This document shows positions 7,270 through 15,233 of a stretch of 16,645 nt of DNA, piece by piece. The stretch is taken from contig JAOZLQ010000031.1 of assembly GCA_029934755.1 (NCBI GenBank), positions 1 through 16,645 of the forward strand, written 5' to 3'. The stretch is from Desulfuromusa sp. (GTDB taxonomy: Bacteria; Desulfobacterota; Desulfuromonadia; Desulfuromonadales; Geopsychrobacteraceae). The first letter of the stretch is position 1; every line of letters begins with the position of its first letter. The notes beneath the pieces were generated by a model. That model saw nothing but the letters and a program-made list of their open reading frames with translations, ran no database searches and was not told where the DNA came from. The position numbers and the translations under genes are program-made.

Positions 7270-9429
7270 TTAATAAGCAACTTTGGCAAAAGGCGATTGG
7301 GACGCTGCACCAAGGGCATCAGCCAAGGTATATACCCCATGGGCTTCGAGAAGTGGGATCATCTTCACAAGAACCTCACCAGTGACAATGGCATCACCAA
7401 GAGCAGTATGACGACCAACAATTGTGACATTCAAACGTTCAGCTAAATCATCAAGGGAGTGTGAATCCTGGTTTGGATGGATAATTGATGAGAGCAATAG
7501 TGTATCAAGAACCGGATTGTCAAAAACAATTCCGGTTTTTTCTTCCTGGAGTTGCAGAAAACGCATATCAAAGGCAGCATTATGGGCGACCAGAACCGAG
7601 TTTTCAGTGAATGTGTGGAAATGCGGGAGAATTTTGTCGATTGTTGGTTGACCTATGAGTAGCGTAGGCTTGATACCGTGAATGGCAACTGATTCTTGTG
7701 GTACAAAACGCTTTGGGTCTATCAGTTGGTCAATCACTTCATGATAAAGAAGGTGTCCGTTGACAATGCGAATGGCGCCAATCTGGATGATTTCATCGCC
7801 CTTTGATGGATTTAAACCTGTTGTTTCAGTATCAAAAACGACATAGGTCAGTTTACGCAGAGGAATTTGTCCTAATTCTTGCCATTCTCCACGATTAAAG
7901 AGATCAAACTCATAGGAAACCGGACGGTGCTCCACTTCACTTTGTATTGTCAGACGGCGATTTTGGTCGATAGGTGGAAAGCTGATTATGACTCCCGTGT
8001 ACTTCCCACTTATTTCAGAAATTGGGGTGATCTTTCCTGATAGATTGTCAATAGTATCCTTGAAATTAAGAAGATTTCCGTTTGTATCTGTAATTAATGG
8101 TGTTAACTGCCAAGTTTCAAGTAGGTTCAGATCTGTCTCAGCTTTTGGCCATGCAATGACCAATTCAGCCCCAGATTGTTCATCAGCAGTCAGGGTCATC
8201 AATATCTCAGAAATTTTGGCGTGAGTATTTAGTAGCCCGGCAAGGTGAGAAATTGCTTGAACCATCGAGTAACTGTCAAGCTGTAGCCAGACCCCTTTGG
8301 GTGCCATCGGAATCACTTTAATTGAAAAACGTTCAGATATGTTTTTGCTGATAATCTCTAACAGATTATTGGCCAAGACATTTTCATTTTGACTCAGTGC
8401 ATGTAGGTGGAGTGCATAATTGGCTCTTGCCTCATTGACTTTTTCGTGCAGTGATTGGGAGGCTTGATCAATTTTTTTTCTATAACTATACAGCTCTTCA
8501 GGGTCAAGTTTGTGGCGATCAAGAATGTTTGTAATAGAGTCCCGAATCTCTTCCAGATCTTTTTGTTGCTCATCAATTAAGGATTGAATCAGCGTGTCAC
8601 GACGACTATCAGATTCAATCTGATGGGTCATGTCTTCAAGGGTGAGAACAAATCCAGAAATAATTTTAATGTCTTCTTGTTCAGTAAAAAATGGTGCCAT
8701 ATTGACTCTTAGGCAGAGACCTGTGTGCAGGGTTATCATTGAATTATTGACCATCTTTGTCCGACCCGAAATATGGCATTTGTGCAGCATTTCTAATCCA
8801 TGAACAATCGGGTCCCGATCCAGTATGCTGAAAATTGAACGGCCTAATCCAAGTATGCCCTGAGCTGGTGCCTTTCCCTTCTCTGTATCTGGATTTTCTT
8901 TGAATAATTCCTGAGCTTGTTGGTTATAGAGTAAGACCTGTCCATCGGTATTACATACAATAACCCCATGTGGCAGTTCTGACATTAATGCAGCAAGTCG
9001 AGTTCGCTCTTCATTTAATGTTGCTTTGGCCGTGGCAATTTTACCGGCGACATCTCTTTGTAAATCAGCGGAAGCATCTGCCGATTGATTAATTATCTCT
9101 GATAAGTATTGAATTTCTTTTGAGGCATTTTTGATTTTAGTCCGGTGTTCCGGGTTCACGGATGAAATTAATCTAGCGCTCTCGGCAAGCTTAAGAATTG
9201 GAATTATATAGTCATTAAATAAGAGATTAATCAGGGCCCCAATGATAAAAAATATGGTAATGGTCCCAAGTAGGGGGAAGGGTATCAGCTTGCTGAGCAT
9301 TTCACCCAAGGCAATTTGCTGGGCTTCGTTGAGGCTGGCCCACGCACCGATCAGGCTTGCAACAACAATGCTGATGAGAGCAAAATAGATTGCACCGAGA
9401 AAAATCCAGTATTTAAAGCTCGGTTTCAT
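7270..9429 (-). CDS. Membrane-anchored PAS / degenerate histidine-kinase / DEDDh exonuclease fusion
   Basis: The 719-residue protein begins with two hydrophobic segments (about 7-30 and 50-72). A helical linker (about 75-145) and a PAS-type domain follow (about 148-270, beginning LMSELPHGVIVCNTDGQVLLYNQQAQELF). A coiled-coil region (about 272-360) leads to a stretch resembling a histidine-kinase ATPase domain (about 365-487). That stretch keeps SYSMVQAISHLAGLL and the terminal TGVIISFPP strand but has no N-box Asn and no glycine-rich lid, and no convincing phospho-accepting His is seen. The C-terminus is a complete DEDDh exonuclease: FDTETTG (Asp533, Glu535), AHNAAFD (Asp621) and HTALGDAIVT (His674, Asp679). 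The gene looks like a sensor kinase whose output was replaced by a nuclease acting on the cytoplasmic side of the membrane. It is first in the operon. The ATG is preceded by AGGA about 10 bases upstream. Ligand and substrate are unknown. Confidence 0.85.
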   Translation of the reverse strand: MKPSFKYWIFLGAIYFALISIVVASLIGAWASLNEAQQIALGEMLSKLIPFPLLGTITIFFIIGALINLLFNDYIIPILKLAESARLISSVNPEHRTKIKNASKEIQYLSEIINQSADASADLQRDVAGKIATAKATLNEERTRLAALMSELPHGVIVCNTDGQVLLYNQQAQELFKENPDTEKGKAPAQGILGLGRSIFSILDRDPIVHGLEMLHKCHISGRTKMVNNSMITLHTGLCLRVNMAPFFTEQEDIKIISGFVLTLEDMTHQIESDSRRDTLIQSLIDEQQKDLEEIRDSITNILDRHKLDPEELYSYRKKIDQASQSLHEKVNEARANYALHLHALSQNENVLANNLLEIISKNISERFSIKVIPMAPKGVWLQLDSYSMVQAISHLAGLLNTHAKISEILMTLTADEQSGAELVIAWPKAETDLNLLETWQLTPLITDTNGNLLNFKDTIDNLSGKITPISEISGKYTGVIISFPPIDQNRRLTIQSEVEHRPVSYEFDLFNRGEWQELGQIPLRKLTYVVFDTETTGLNPSKGDEIIQIGAIRIVNGHLLYHEVIDQLIDPKRFVPQESVAIHGIKPTLLIGQPTIDKILPHFHTFTENSVLVAHNAAFDMRFLQLQEEKTGIVFDNPVLDTLLLSSIIHPNQDSHSLDDLAERLNVTIVGRHTALGDAIVTGEVLVKMIPLLEAHGVYTLADALGAASQSPFAKVAY

Positions 9430-9530
9430 ATAACTAAAATCCTGTACAAATCAGTTAAGCGAGAATGTTTTTCTCTCTTTATACAGTGATATCCTGATCG
9501 CCCCTTTCTTTCTCATGAAGGGCGGGAACA

Positions 9531-9559
9531 AATATATGACAAAATAGTACATATGGCAA
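9531..9559 (-). promoter_or_regulatory. Sigma70-like promoter of the exonuclease/Acs-like operon
   Basis: Read on the minus strand, TTGCCA (9559-9554) and TATATT (9536-9531) are separated by exactly 17 bases. They lie about 100 bases upstream of the 719-aa gene and downstream of the purC hairpin. The predicted transcript would begin near 9524, where the arms GGGCG (9520-9524) and CGCCC (9499-9503) can form a 5'-terminal hairpin in the leader. Confidence 0.6.
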
Positions 9560-9603
9560 ACATTGTTGTATTTTTGTTACGGATACTTTTAGGATAGAAT
9601 AGG

Positions 9604-9633
9604 AAAGCCGTTGTGCTGGGACACAACGGCTTT
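9604..9633 (-). terminator. 12-bp hairpin after purC, probable transcription terminator
   Basis: AAAGCCGTTGTG (9604-9615) and CACAACGGCTTT (9622-9633) are perfect complements around a 6-base loop. The hairpin lies 41 bases beyond the purC stop. On the minus strand the U-rich part is short (three Ts inside the arm, then CCTATTC), so termination may be partial. Its position between purC and the next promoter supports a terminator role. Confidence 0.65.
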
Positions 9634-9674
9634 ATAAAATTGGATGAATTGAAAAATGTAGGGTAACTAAACCA

Positions 9675-10556
9675 TCAAGCCGTGAGGCGTTTTAAAGCTT
9701 CCAGGTATTTTTCTCCGGTTTTACGGACAATTTCTTCTGGTAGCTTGGGTGCAGGAGCTTGCTTGCCCCAATCGAGAGTTTCCAGATAATCGCGTAGAAA
9801 TTGTTTATCAAAACTTGGTTGAGCACTGCCTGGTTGATATTGGTCTTTAGGCCAGAAACGGGATGAGTCTGGAGTTAAAGCCTCATCAATCCAGATCAAT
9901 TGGCCATCGAGAATACCAAATTCAAACTTGGTATCCGCAATAATGAGACCTTTTTTATCGGCGAGTTCCCGGGCACGTTCATAGATCTGAATACTACTAT
10001 CGCGGATCTGTTCAGCTATATCCTGGCCGCAAAGCTCAATTGTTTGTTCGAAGGAAATATTCTCATCATGCTCACCAAGTTCAGCTTTTGTCGAAGGGGT
10101 GAACAGGGTTTTGGGCAACTTATCGCTTTGTACCAGCCCTGTTGGCAGGGGAATACTGCAGACGGAACCTAACTGCTGGTATTCTTTCCACCCACTTCCT
10201 GATAGGTAACCACGAACAATACACTCGACCGGGAGCGGTTGTGCTTTTTTTGTCAACATGCTGCGACCTTCCAATTGATCCCGGTATTGATGGGTAATTG
10301 CTGGAAAGTCATCGACGTCAGTTGAAATTAAGTGATTGGGAATCAGGTCGGTCATTTGTTCGAACCAGAATTTAGAAATCTGAGTCAGGACATAGCCTTT
10401 TTGCGGAATGCCTTCATCCATGATGACATCAAAAGCAGAAATTCTGTCGCTGGTGACAATCAGCAGATGTTCCCCAAGGTCATAAATATCCCTGACTTTG
10501 CCACGATTGACGAGATTCAGTTCAGGACAGTTGGTTTGTGTAATAATTGGTGTCAT
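9675..10556 (-). CDS. purC: Phosphoribosylaminoimidazole-succinocarboxamide synthase (SAICAR synthetase)
   Basis: PurC joins CAIR with aspartate using ATP in de novo purine synthesis in the cytosol. The 293-residue product is the longer type, resembling yeast Ade1 more than the roughly 237-residue E. coli enzyme. Visible signatures are NRGKVRDIYDLG (17-28), SDRISAFDVIMDEGIPQKG (36-54), PVECIVRGYLSGSGWKEY (109-126), LIIADTKFEFG (204-214) and DEALTPDSSRFWP (224-236). The ATG overlaps the stop of the upstream foldase gene in an ATGA (10556-10553), so translation is probably coupled. No other purine gene is present nearby, and a hairpin follows the stop. Confidence 0.96.
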   Translation of the reverse strand: MTPIITQTNCPELNLVNRGKVRDIYDLGEHLLIVTSDRISAFDVIMDEGIPQKGYVLTQISKFWFEQMTDLIPNHLISTDVDDFPAITHQYRDQLEGRSMLTKKAQPLPVECIVRGYLSGSGWKEYQQLGSVCSIPLPTGLVQSDKLPKTLFTPSTKAELGEHDENISFEQTIELCGQDIAEQIRDSSIQIYERARELADKKGLIIADTKFEFGILDGQLIWIDEALTPDSSRFWPKDQYQPGSAQPSFDKQFLRDYLETLDWGKQAPAPKLPEEIVRKTGEKYLEALKRLTA

Positions 10557-12508
10557 AATTTGCTCCCATTCTCAAAGGCACTGATCAATTCAGGAACCAT
10601 GATTTCAATTTGAGCCTGCTGTAATAATTGTTTTAATTTTTCAGCAACGACTTGTTCCTTTTTCTCATTGAGCAATCGTTCTTTTAGCTGGTCACGATTG
10701 GTTTCCTCTAAAATTTTGAAATCAGCGACTTCCAAGTTTTTAAGGCTGGCAACCAGGTATTTATCGCCAATTGTGTAAACTTTTGAGGCGATAGGAGCTT
10801 CCTTGGTTAAGGAAAAGGCTGTCTCAGCAAGTTCTTGTGAGGTGCCGATACGGGGGATAAAAAAACCAAAGCTGCGGCTGAATTGTCCCGACTCTTCAAC
10901 CGTTAATTGCAAATTTTTAGCAGCAGTGAGCAAACTTTTCTTATCGGTTGCTTGAGATAGCAGTTTATCTGCTAACTCTTCGGCTAATGATTGTGCCTGC
11001 TCGGTTCGATAGGCTTGTTCAACGGTTGATTTGACCTTGTTTAATTCTGGAAGGTGGCTTACCTGCCGTTCCTTCAAGGTGAAAAGGAAGACTCCCTGAG
11101 TTGTTTGTACTGGCCTAGCGAGTACGCCCTCTTTTAAAGTGAGAGCAGCTTGACTGATTTCTGCAACTCTGCCAATGCCATCAATTGCAGAATTTTCAGC
11201 AAAAAAACCGGTTTCTTTAATTCCTAGATCATTGCCTGCTGCTGCAGCTTCAATATCTGCTGTTTTACGATTAATATTATAAGCGTCCATGGCTTTTTCA
11301 TAGGCTAATTGACGTGCTTTTTCCAGGATCAGGCCAGCTTTGACCTCTTTTATAGCATCAACCAAGGGTTTCACCCCTGGTTCTATGTATTTATCTACTT
11401 TAACGATATGAAATCCAAAGGGGGTTCGGATGACATTGCTTAATTGGCCTGGGCGCAGTGAGAAAACAGCATCTTCAAATTCACTAACCATAATGCCACG
11501 ACCAAAAGTGCCAAGATCTCCACCTTGAGATGAATTGCTTTTATCGTCTGAGTGAGTTCTCGCCATTTGGGTGAAATCGGCCCCATCCCGGAGTTGTTTT
11601 AGCAGCTCATTGGCAAAATCTTCCCGTTTCTGACTAGTTTCAGCATCTGCATCATTCGGGACGCTCAGCAAGATATGTGCTGCTGTAATCTGCTCCTCGA
11701 TTTCAAACTGATCCAGATTGCGGCGGTAATAGCGCTGAAGATCTTCATCACTGCTAGTGCCCACCTCTTGTTCGTAGCGGGCAGGATCAAACTGCAGGTA
11801 GCGGAGCGATACTTTGTCCGGAACTCTGAAATTTTCTATATTCTGTTCAAAAAATGATTTTAATCCACTGTCAGTGACTTTGACTTTAGACTCCACTAAT
11901 GCTGGTGTCAGCCAGACGTAATTGAGATTAACCATGTCGTTTTCTTTGTGGAATGCTGTGTTTAATTCTTCATCACTGATATCTGTGCCCTGTTGCAGTT
12001 TGGTTCGTACTTTTTGGGATAGTAGTTGTTTACGTTGGGTCGCTTCAAATTGTTCTGGGTTCATCCGTTGATAATTCAATACCTCAATGTAGCGCTCTCG
12101 GTTGAATTTACCATCGACCTGAAACGCATCATATTTTGCAATGCTGTCGACTAGATCATCTTCTGTAACGTCAAGATTAAGTTGTCCTGCCTGCTGAATC
12201 AGAAGTGACTCTTCGATCAGTTGCTGCATTGCTTGTCTGGGTAGATTGAGCTGTTTTTCCAGTTTGGCGTCAAAATTACCCTGATAAATGTTTTGATACA
12301 GATTATAGAGATTGCTGTAGTTGCTTTGAAATGCATCATAGCTGATTTCATTGCCATTGACGTTGGCAGCAATATCTCCACCTCTCTGGGCTCTTTGATC
12401 AGATGGTGCCGTAAGCATAGTATAGCCGATGACAAAACTCAGAATAATCACACCGAAGGCAATTTTGATTAAGACCGATTTTTGTTTTGATCTGACAAAT
12501 TGAAGCAT
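10553..12508 (-). CDS. PpiD/SurA-type peptidyl-prolyl isomerase, inner-membrane periplasmic foldase
   Basis: The 651-residue protein has the PpiD layout. A short cytoplasmic N-terminus (MLQFVRSKQKS) is followed by one membrane segment (about 12-32) and a SurA_N-like helical chaperone region (about 45-200). One parvulin (PPIC) domain spans about 272-375, beginning EEQITAAHILLSV, with QGGDLGTFGRG in the middle and TPFGFHIVKVDKY at the end. A long C-terminal region (about 380-651) resembles the second inactive parvulin-like and helical parts of PpiD. It would sit at the inner membrane facing the periplasm and assist folding of exported proteins. GAGGAG lies 10 bases before the ATG. It is divergent from mreB and translationally coupled to purC. 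I call it PpiD-like rather than ppiD because orthology cannot be proved here. Confidence 0.88.
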   Translation of the reverse strand: MLQFVRSKQKSVLIKIAFGVIILSFVIGYTMLTAPSDQRAQRGGDIAANVNGNEISYDAFQSNYSNLYNLYQNIYQGNFDAKLEKQLNLPRQAMQQLIEESLLIQQAGQLNLDVTEDDLVDSIAKYDAFQVDGKFNRERYIEVLNYQRMNPEQFEATQRKQLLSQKVRTKLQQGTDISDEELNTAFHKENDMVNLNYVWLTPALVESKVKVTDSGLKSFFEQNIENFRVPDKVSLRYLQFDPARYEQEVGTSSDEDLQRYYRRNLDQFEIEEQITAAHILLSVPNDADAETSQKREDFANELLKQLRDGADFTQMARTHSDDKSNSSQGGDLGTFGRGIMVSEFEDAVFSLRPGQLSNVIRTPFGFHIVKVDKYIEPGVKPLVDAIKEVKAGLILEKARQLAYEKAMDAYNINRKTADIEAAAAGNDLGIKETGFFAENSAIDGIGRVAEISQAALTLKEGVLARPVQTTQGVFLFTLKERQVSHLPELNKVKSTVEQAYRTEQAQSLAEELADKLLSQATDKKSLLTAAKNLQLTVEESGQFSRSFGFFIPRIGTSQELAETAFSLTKEAPIASKVYTIGDKYLVASLKNLEVADFKILEETNRDQLKERLLNEKKEQVVAEKLKQLLQQAQIEIMVPELISAFENGSKL

Positions 12509-12564
12509 TACAATGAAACTCCTCGTGATGTTTTTGGTTGATTAGAGACAAAAAACAGGGTCGC

Positions 12565-12594
12565 ATGTTAGACCAGCAATTTACTGAAAAGCAA
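12565..12594 (-). promoter_or_regulatory. Candidate promoter of the foldase-purC operon
   Basis: On the minus strand TTGCTT (12594-12589) and TAACAT (12570-12565) are 18 bases apart, about 55 bases upstream of the foldase start. This is a moderate match to sigma70 boxes in the 204-base intergenic region shared with mreB. Confidence 0.4.
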
Positions 12595-12616
12595 TCATTT
12601 TTTACCAGCTTAGCTC

Positions 12617-12645
12617 TTGCTTAAAAATGGTTGCTTTGCTAGAGT
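12617..12645 (+). promoter_or_regulatory. Candidate promoter of mreB
   Basis: TTGCTT (12617-12622) and TAGAGT (12640-12645) are separated by 17 bases, leaving a leader of about 60 bases before mreB. That leader contains small inverted repeats, including GCTG/CAGC around CTTG just before the ribosome-binding site. The -10 box is imperfect, so this is a candidate only. Confidence 0.4.
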
Positions 12646-12712
12646 GGCCAAGCTTTTGGGCTTAACTTCAACTTCATGTTTTAAGCTGCTTGCAGCGTTG
12701 ACAGGATAGTAT

Positions 12713-13759
12713 ATGTTTAATGTATTTAATGCTATATGGGGCATGTTCTCGAACGACCTGGCTATTGATCTGGGGACAGCCAACACCCTTGTTTTTATGA
12801 AAGGGAAGGGGATTGTTGTCAGTGAACCTTCAGTTGTTGCTGTTAAAACCGGTCCGGCTGGCCAACGTAAGGTGCTGGCCGTTGGTACAGATGCAAAAGA
12901 GATGCTGGGTCGTACACCGGGAAGTATCGTTGCCATCCGTCCGATGAAAGATGGGGTGATCGCCGATTTTGACCATACTGAAGAAATGCTACGTTATTTT
13001 ATCCGTAAGGTTCATAATCGTAAGAATCTGGTACGCCCGCGGATTGTGATCTGCGTTCCTTCCGGGATTACCCAGGTAGAAAAACGCGCGGTTCGTGAAT
13101 CTGCGGAATCAGCTGGAGCGCGTGAAGTTTATCTGATTGAAGAGCCGATGGCTGCTGCTATTGGTGCAGGTTTGCCAATTACTGAAGCTTCTGGAAACAT
13201 GATTGTTGATATTGGTGGTGGAACGACAGAGGTGGCAGTTATCTCACTTGCCGGGATTGTTTATGCGGAGAGTGTGCGAGTCGGTGGTGATAAGCTGGAT
13301 GAGGCTATTATTCAGTACATGAAGCGTAAATATAACTTGTTGATTGGTGAACGGACGTCTGAAGCGGTTAAAATCGGTATTGGTAGTGCCTATTCTACCG
13401 GAGATGATACGGTTAACATGGATATTAAGGGTCGTGACTTGGTCAGTGGTGTTCCCAAAACCATGGAAATCAACTCTGATGAGATTCGTGAAGCGATGAT
13501 GGAGACGATTAATACCATTATTGAAGCGGTCAGAATCTCACTTGAGCGGACTCCACCAGAGTTGGCTGCAGATATTGTGGACAAAGGGATTGTTTTAGCT
13601 GGTGGCGGGGCATATCTGAAAAATTTAGATATTCTTCTGCGCGAGGAAACTGGATTGCCTGTAGTTGTTGCCGAAGATCCATTATCCTGTGTTGTGCTGG
13701 GTTCGGGAGCTATTCTAGATCAGTTGGATCTGTTGAAACAAGTTGCTATTTCCTCCTGA
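12713..13759 (+). CDS. mreB: Rod shape-determining actin homologue MreB
   Basis: MreB polymerises on the inner face of the cytoplasmic membrane and guides lateral cell-wall synthesis. The 348-residue product is the usual length and has an amphipathic, membrane-binding N-terminus (FNVFNAIWGMF). It carries phosphate-1 DLGTANT (19-25), the segment EEPMAAAIGAGLP (143-155), phosphate-2 DIGGGTTE (166-173) and the adenosine motif LAGGGAYLKNLD (295-306). AGGA (12703-12706) lies 6 bases before the ATG. It is first in the mreBCD-mrdA cluster, but an intrinsic terminator follows it, so some of its transcripts should be monocistronic. It is divergent from the PpiD-like gene. Confidence 0.98.
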   Translation: MFNVFNAIWGMFSNDLAIDLGTANTLVFMKGKGIVVSEPSVVAVKTGPAGQRKVLAVGTDAKEMLGRTPGSIVAIRPMKDGVIADFDHTEEMLRYFIRKVHNRKNLVRPRIVICVPSGITQVEKRAVRESAESAGAREVYLIEEPMAAAIGAGLPITEASGNMIVDIGGGTTEVAVISLAGIVYAESVRVGGDKLDEAIIQYMKRKYNLLIGERTSEAVKIGIGSAYSTGDDTVNMDIKGRDLVSGVPKTMEINSDEIREAMMETINTIIEAVRISLERTPPELAADIVDKGIVLAGGGAYLKNLDILLREETGLPVVVAEDPLSCVVLGSGAILDQLDLLKQVAISS

Positions 13760-13798
13760 TATCGAGTCTGACTTGATAGAAGTAATGTGTTATTGTTC

Positions 13799-13826
13799 AG
13801 GGAGGATCAATCGATCCTCCCTTTTT
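13799..13826 (+). terminator. Intrinsic terminator between mreB and mreC
   Basis: AGGGAGGATC (13799-13808) and GATCCTCCCT (13813-13822) are perfect complements around the loop AATC, followed by a run of five Ts (13822-13826). This is a textbook rho-independent terminator 39 bases after the mreB stop and 55 bases before mreC. No good promoter is visible between it and mreC, so mreC-mreD-mrdA probably depend on read-through or regulated antitermination. Confidence 0.9.
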
Positions 13827-13881
13827 AATATTGTTGTCCCGACGGTTTTTATGCCGTTGCCAGATCTGCTTGGAGCAGTCA

Positions 13882-14700
13882 GTGCGTGAGCTGTTAAGGC
13901 GCTATCAATTCCTGTTGCTGGCTATTATTTTACTGCTGATAACAGTCATCCTCTATTCCTATAATCTTCGTCACAAAACTGCCACCACCTTTTTTGAACG
14001 TGCCATCCTCACTTTTGCAGCACCTTTTCAGGTTGGTGTTGATGGTATCGTTGATAATGTCACCGATGTATGGGGTAATTACCTTTGGTTGGTTGATGCC
14101 CAGAAACGCAACCTTGAACTTGAACAAGAAAATCTTGAACTGCATTCCCAGCTGCAACAAGTTGAAGAAATTTCATTGCAAAATGAACGTTTGCGTAAAC
14201 TGCTTGCTTTTGTCGATGATCTGGATCGCCCAGCTTTGCCAGCGCAAGTTATTGGTGAAGATGGGAGTAACTGGGCACGGACAATTATTATCGATAAGGG
14301 AACCCGCGCTGGGCTATACAGTGGTTTAGCAGTTGTCTCGGCGCAAGGGGTTGTCGGACGGATTATGAAAACGGCGCCTGATAGCTCACGGGTTCTGTTA
14401 ATTACCGATGCTTCTTCGGCTCTTGCTGCTTTGATCCAGAGAACCAGAACTCGTGGAGTTGCACGTGGACTGGGCGCTAAATTATCAATTGAATATGCTT
14501 TACGTGACTCCGATATTCAGATAGGCGACTTATTGGTGACTTCGGGAATGGGGGGAGTCTTCCCAAAAGGTTTACCACTTGGATTGGTCGAGTCGGTTGA
14601 AAAAGATCAATATGGCTTATTCCAACAGGTGACAGCAACACCAACGACCGATTTTTCCCATCTTGAGGAAGTTATGGTGATTGTCGGGGAAGATCAATGA
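13882..14700 (+). CDS. mreC: Rod shape-determining protein MreC
   Basis: MreC is a single-pass inner-membrane protein whose periplasmic part links MreB filaments to PBP2 and the elongation machinery. I place the start at GTG 13882, giving 272 residues. GGAG (13872-13875) lies 6 bases upstream, and the resulting RELLRRYQF N-terminus followed directly by a membrane segment (about 9-27) is typical. The open frame extends upstream to a TTG at 13831, but that would begin inside the terminator flank and add an atypical Cys-rich leader. A coiled coil spans about 73-112, and the two beta-rich MreC core domains follow (about 118-270), including DKGTRAGLYSGLAVV and LLVTSGMGGVFPKGLPLG. Its stop overlaps the mreD start in ATGA. 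Confidence 0.95.
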   Translation: MRELLRRYQFLLLAIILLLITVILYSYNLRHKTATTFFERAILTFAAPFQVGVDGIVDNVTDVWGNYLWLVDAQKRNLELEQENLELHSQLQQVEEISLQNERLRKLLAFVDDLDRPALPAQVIGEDGSNWARTIIIDKGTRAGLYSGLAVVSAQGVVGRIMKTAPDSSRVLLITDASSALAALIQRTRTRGVARGLGAKLSIEYALRDSDIQIGDLLVTSGMGGVFPKGLPLGLVESVEKDQYGLFQQVTATPTTDFSHLEEVMVIVGEDQ

Positions 14701-15233
14701 AAGGTTTTTTCCTGTTTCTTTTTACTGGAATAGTATTTGCCCTGCTCCAGAGTAGTGTTCTGCCGTTATTTTTTTCGCCAAATTGGCGACCAAACTTGAT
14801 TCTGATCCTGATTCTGTATCTTGGGCTGAGTGAAAATCTACCCCGTGCAATTATTGCTAGCCTGCTATTGGGAGCCATTCAGGATAGTTTATGTGGCCCC
14901 AATCTTGGTCTGTATATTTCGGTTTATCTGGTTATTATATTGGCAACACGGGTACTTTCTGATCAACTCAATGTTGAAAGTCCACCGTTATTATTGTTGT
15001 TAATTGCTGGCGGCACCCTGTTGCAAAATCTGTTAATAGGATTTTATCTGACCGTATTTGCTGCAACGGCTCCAGTTTTACAAATTCTGTTTCCCGCTAT
15101 TCCACAGCAGATTATGACAAATGTGTTTTTTGCTACAATTCTATTATTTCTGCTGCTTCGCTTCCAGCGTCTATTTGGTTATCGTTCTGGTCTCGCCGGC
15201 CTGATTTACCAGAGTAAACATCATGGGACTTGA
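14697..15233 (+). CDS. mreD: Rod shape-determining membrane protein MreD
   Basis: MreD is a small polytopic inner-membrane partner of MreC and PBP2 in the elongasome. The 178-residue product is almost entirely hydrophobic with roughly five to six membrane segments, among them FFLFLFTGIVFALLQSSVLP near the start and VFFATILLFLLLRF near the end. It contains the family-typical GAIQDSLCGPNLGLY turn (about 60-74). It overlaps mreC by 4 bases (ATGA, 14697-14700) and mrdA by 11 bases, so the three are translationally coupled. Sequence is poorly conserved in this family, and the assignment leans on position as well as topology. Confidence 0.93.
   Translation: MKGFFLFLFTGIVFALLQSSVLPLFFSPNWRPNLILILILYLGLSENLPRAIIASLLLGAIQDSLCGPNLGLYISVYLVIILATRVLSDQLNVESPPLLLLLIAGGTLLQNLLIGFYLTVFAATAPVLQILFPAIPQQIMTNVFFATILLFLLLRFQRLFGYRSGLAGLIYQSKHHGT

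Noticed and set aside
12610..12936. 108-codon open frame on the minus strand across the mreB start
   Set aside because: It is antisense to the conserved start of mreB and its leader, with no domain, so it is a shadow frame.
13831..13881. N-terminal extension of MreC from TTG 13831
   Set aside because: It lacks a ribosome-binding site and would place an atypical Cys-rich leader before the membrane anchor; GTG 13882 has GGAG at good spacing and gives a typical MreC N-terminus.
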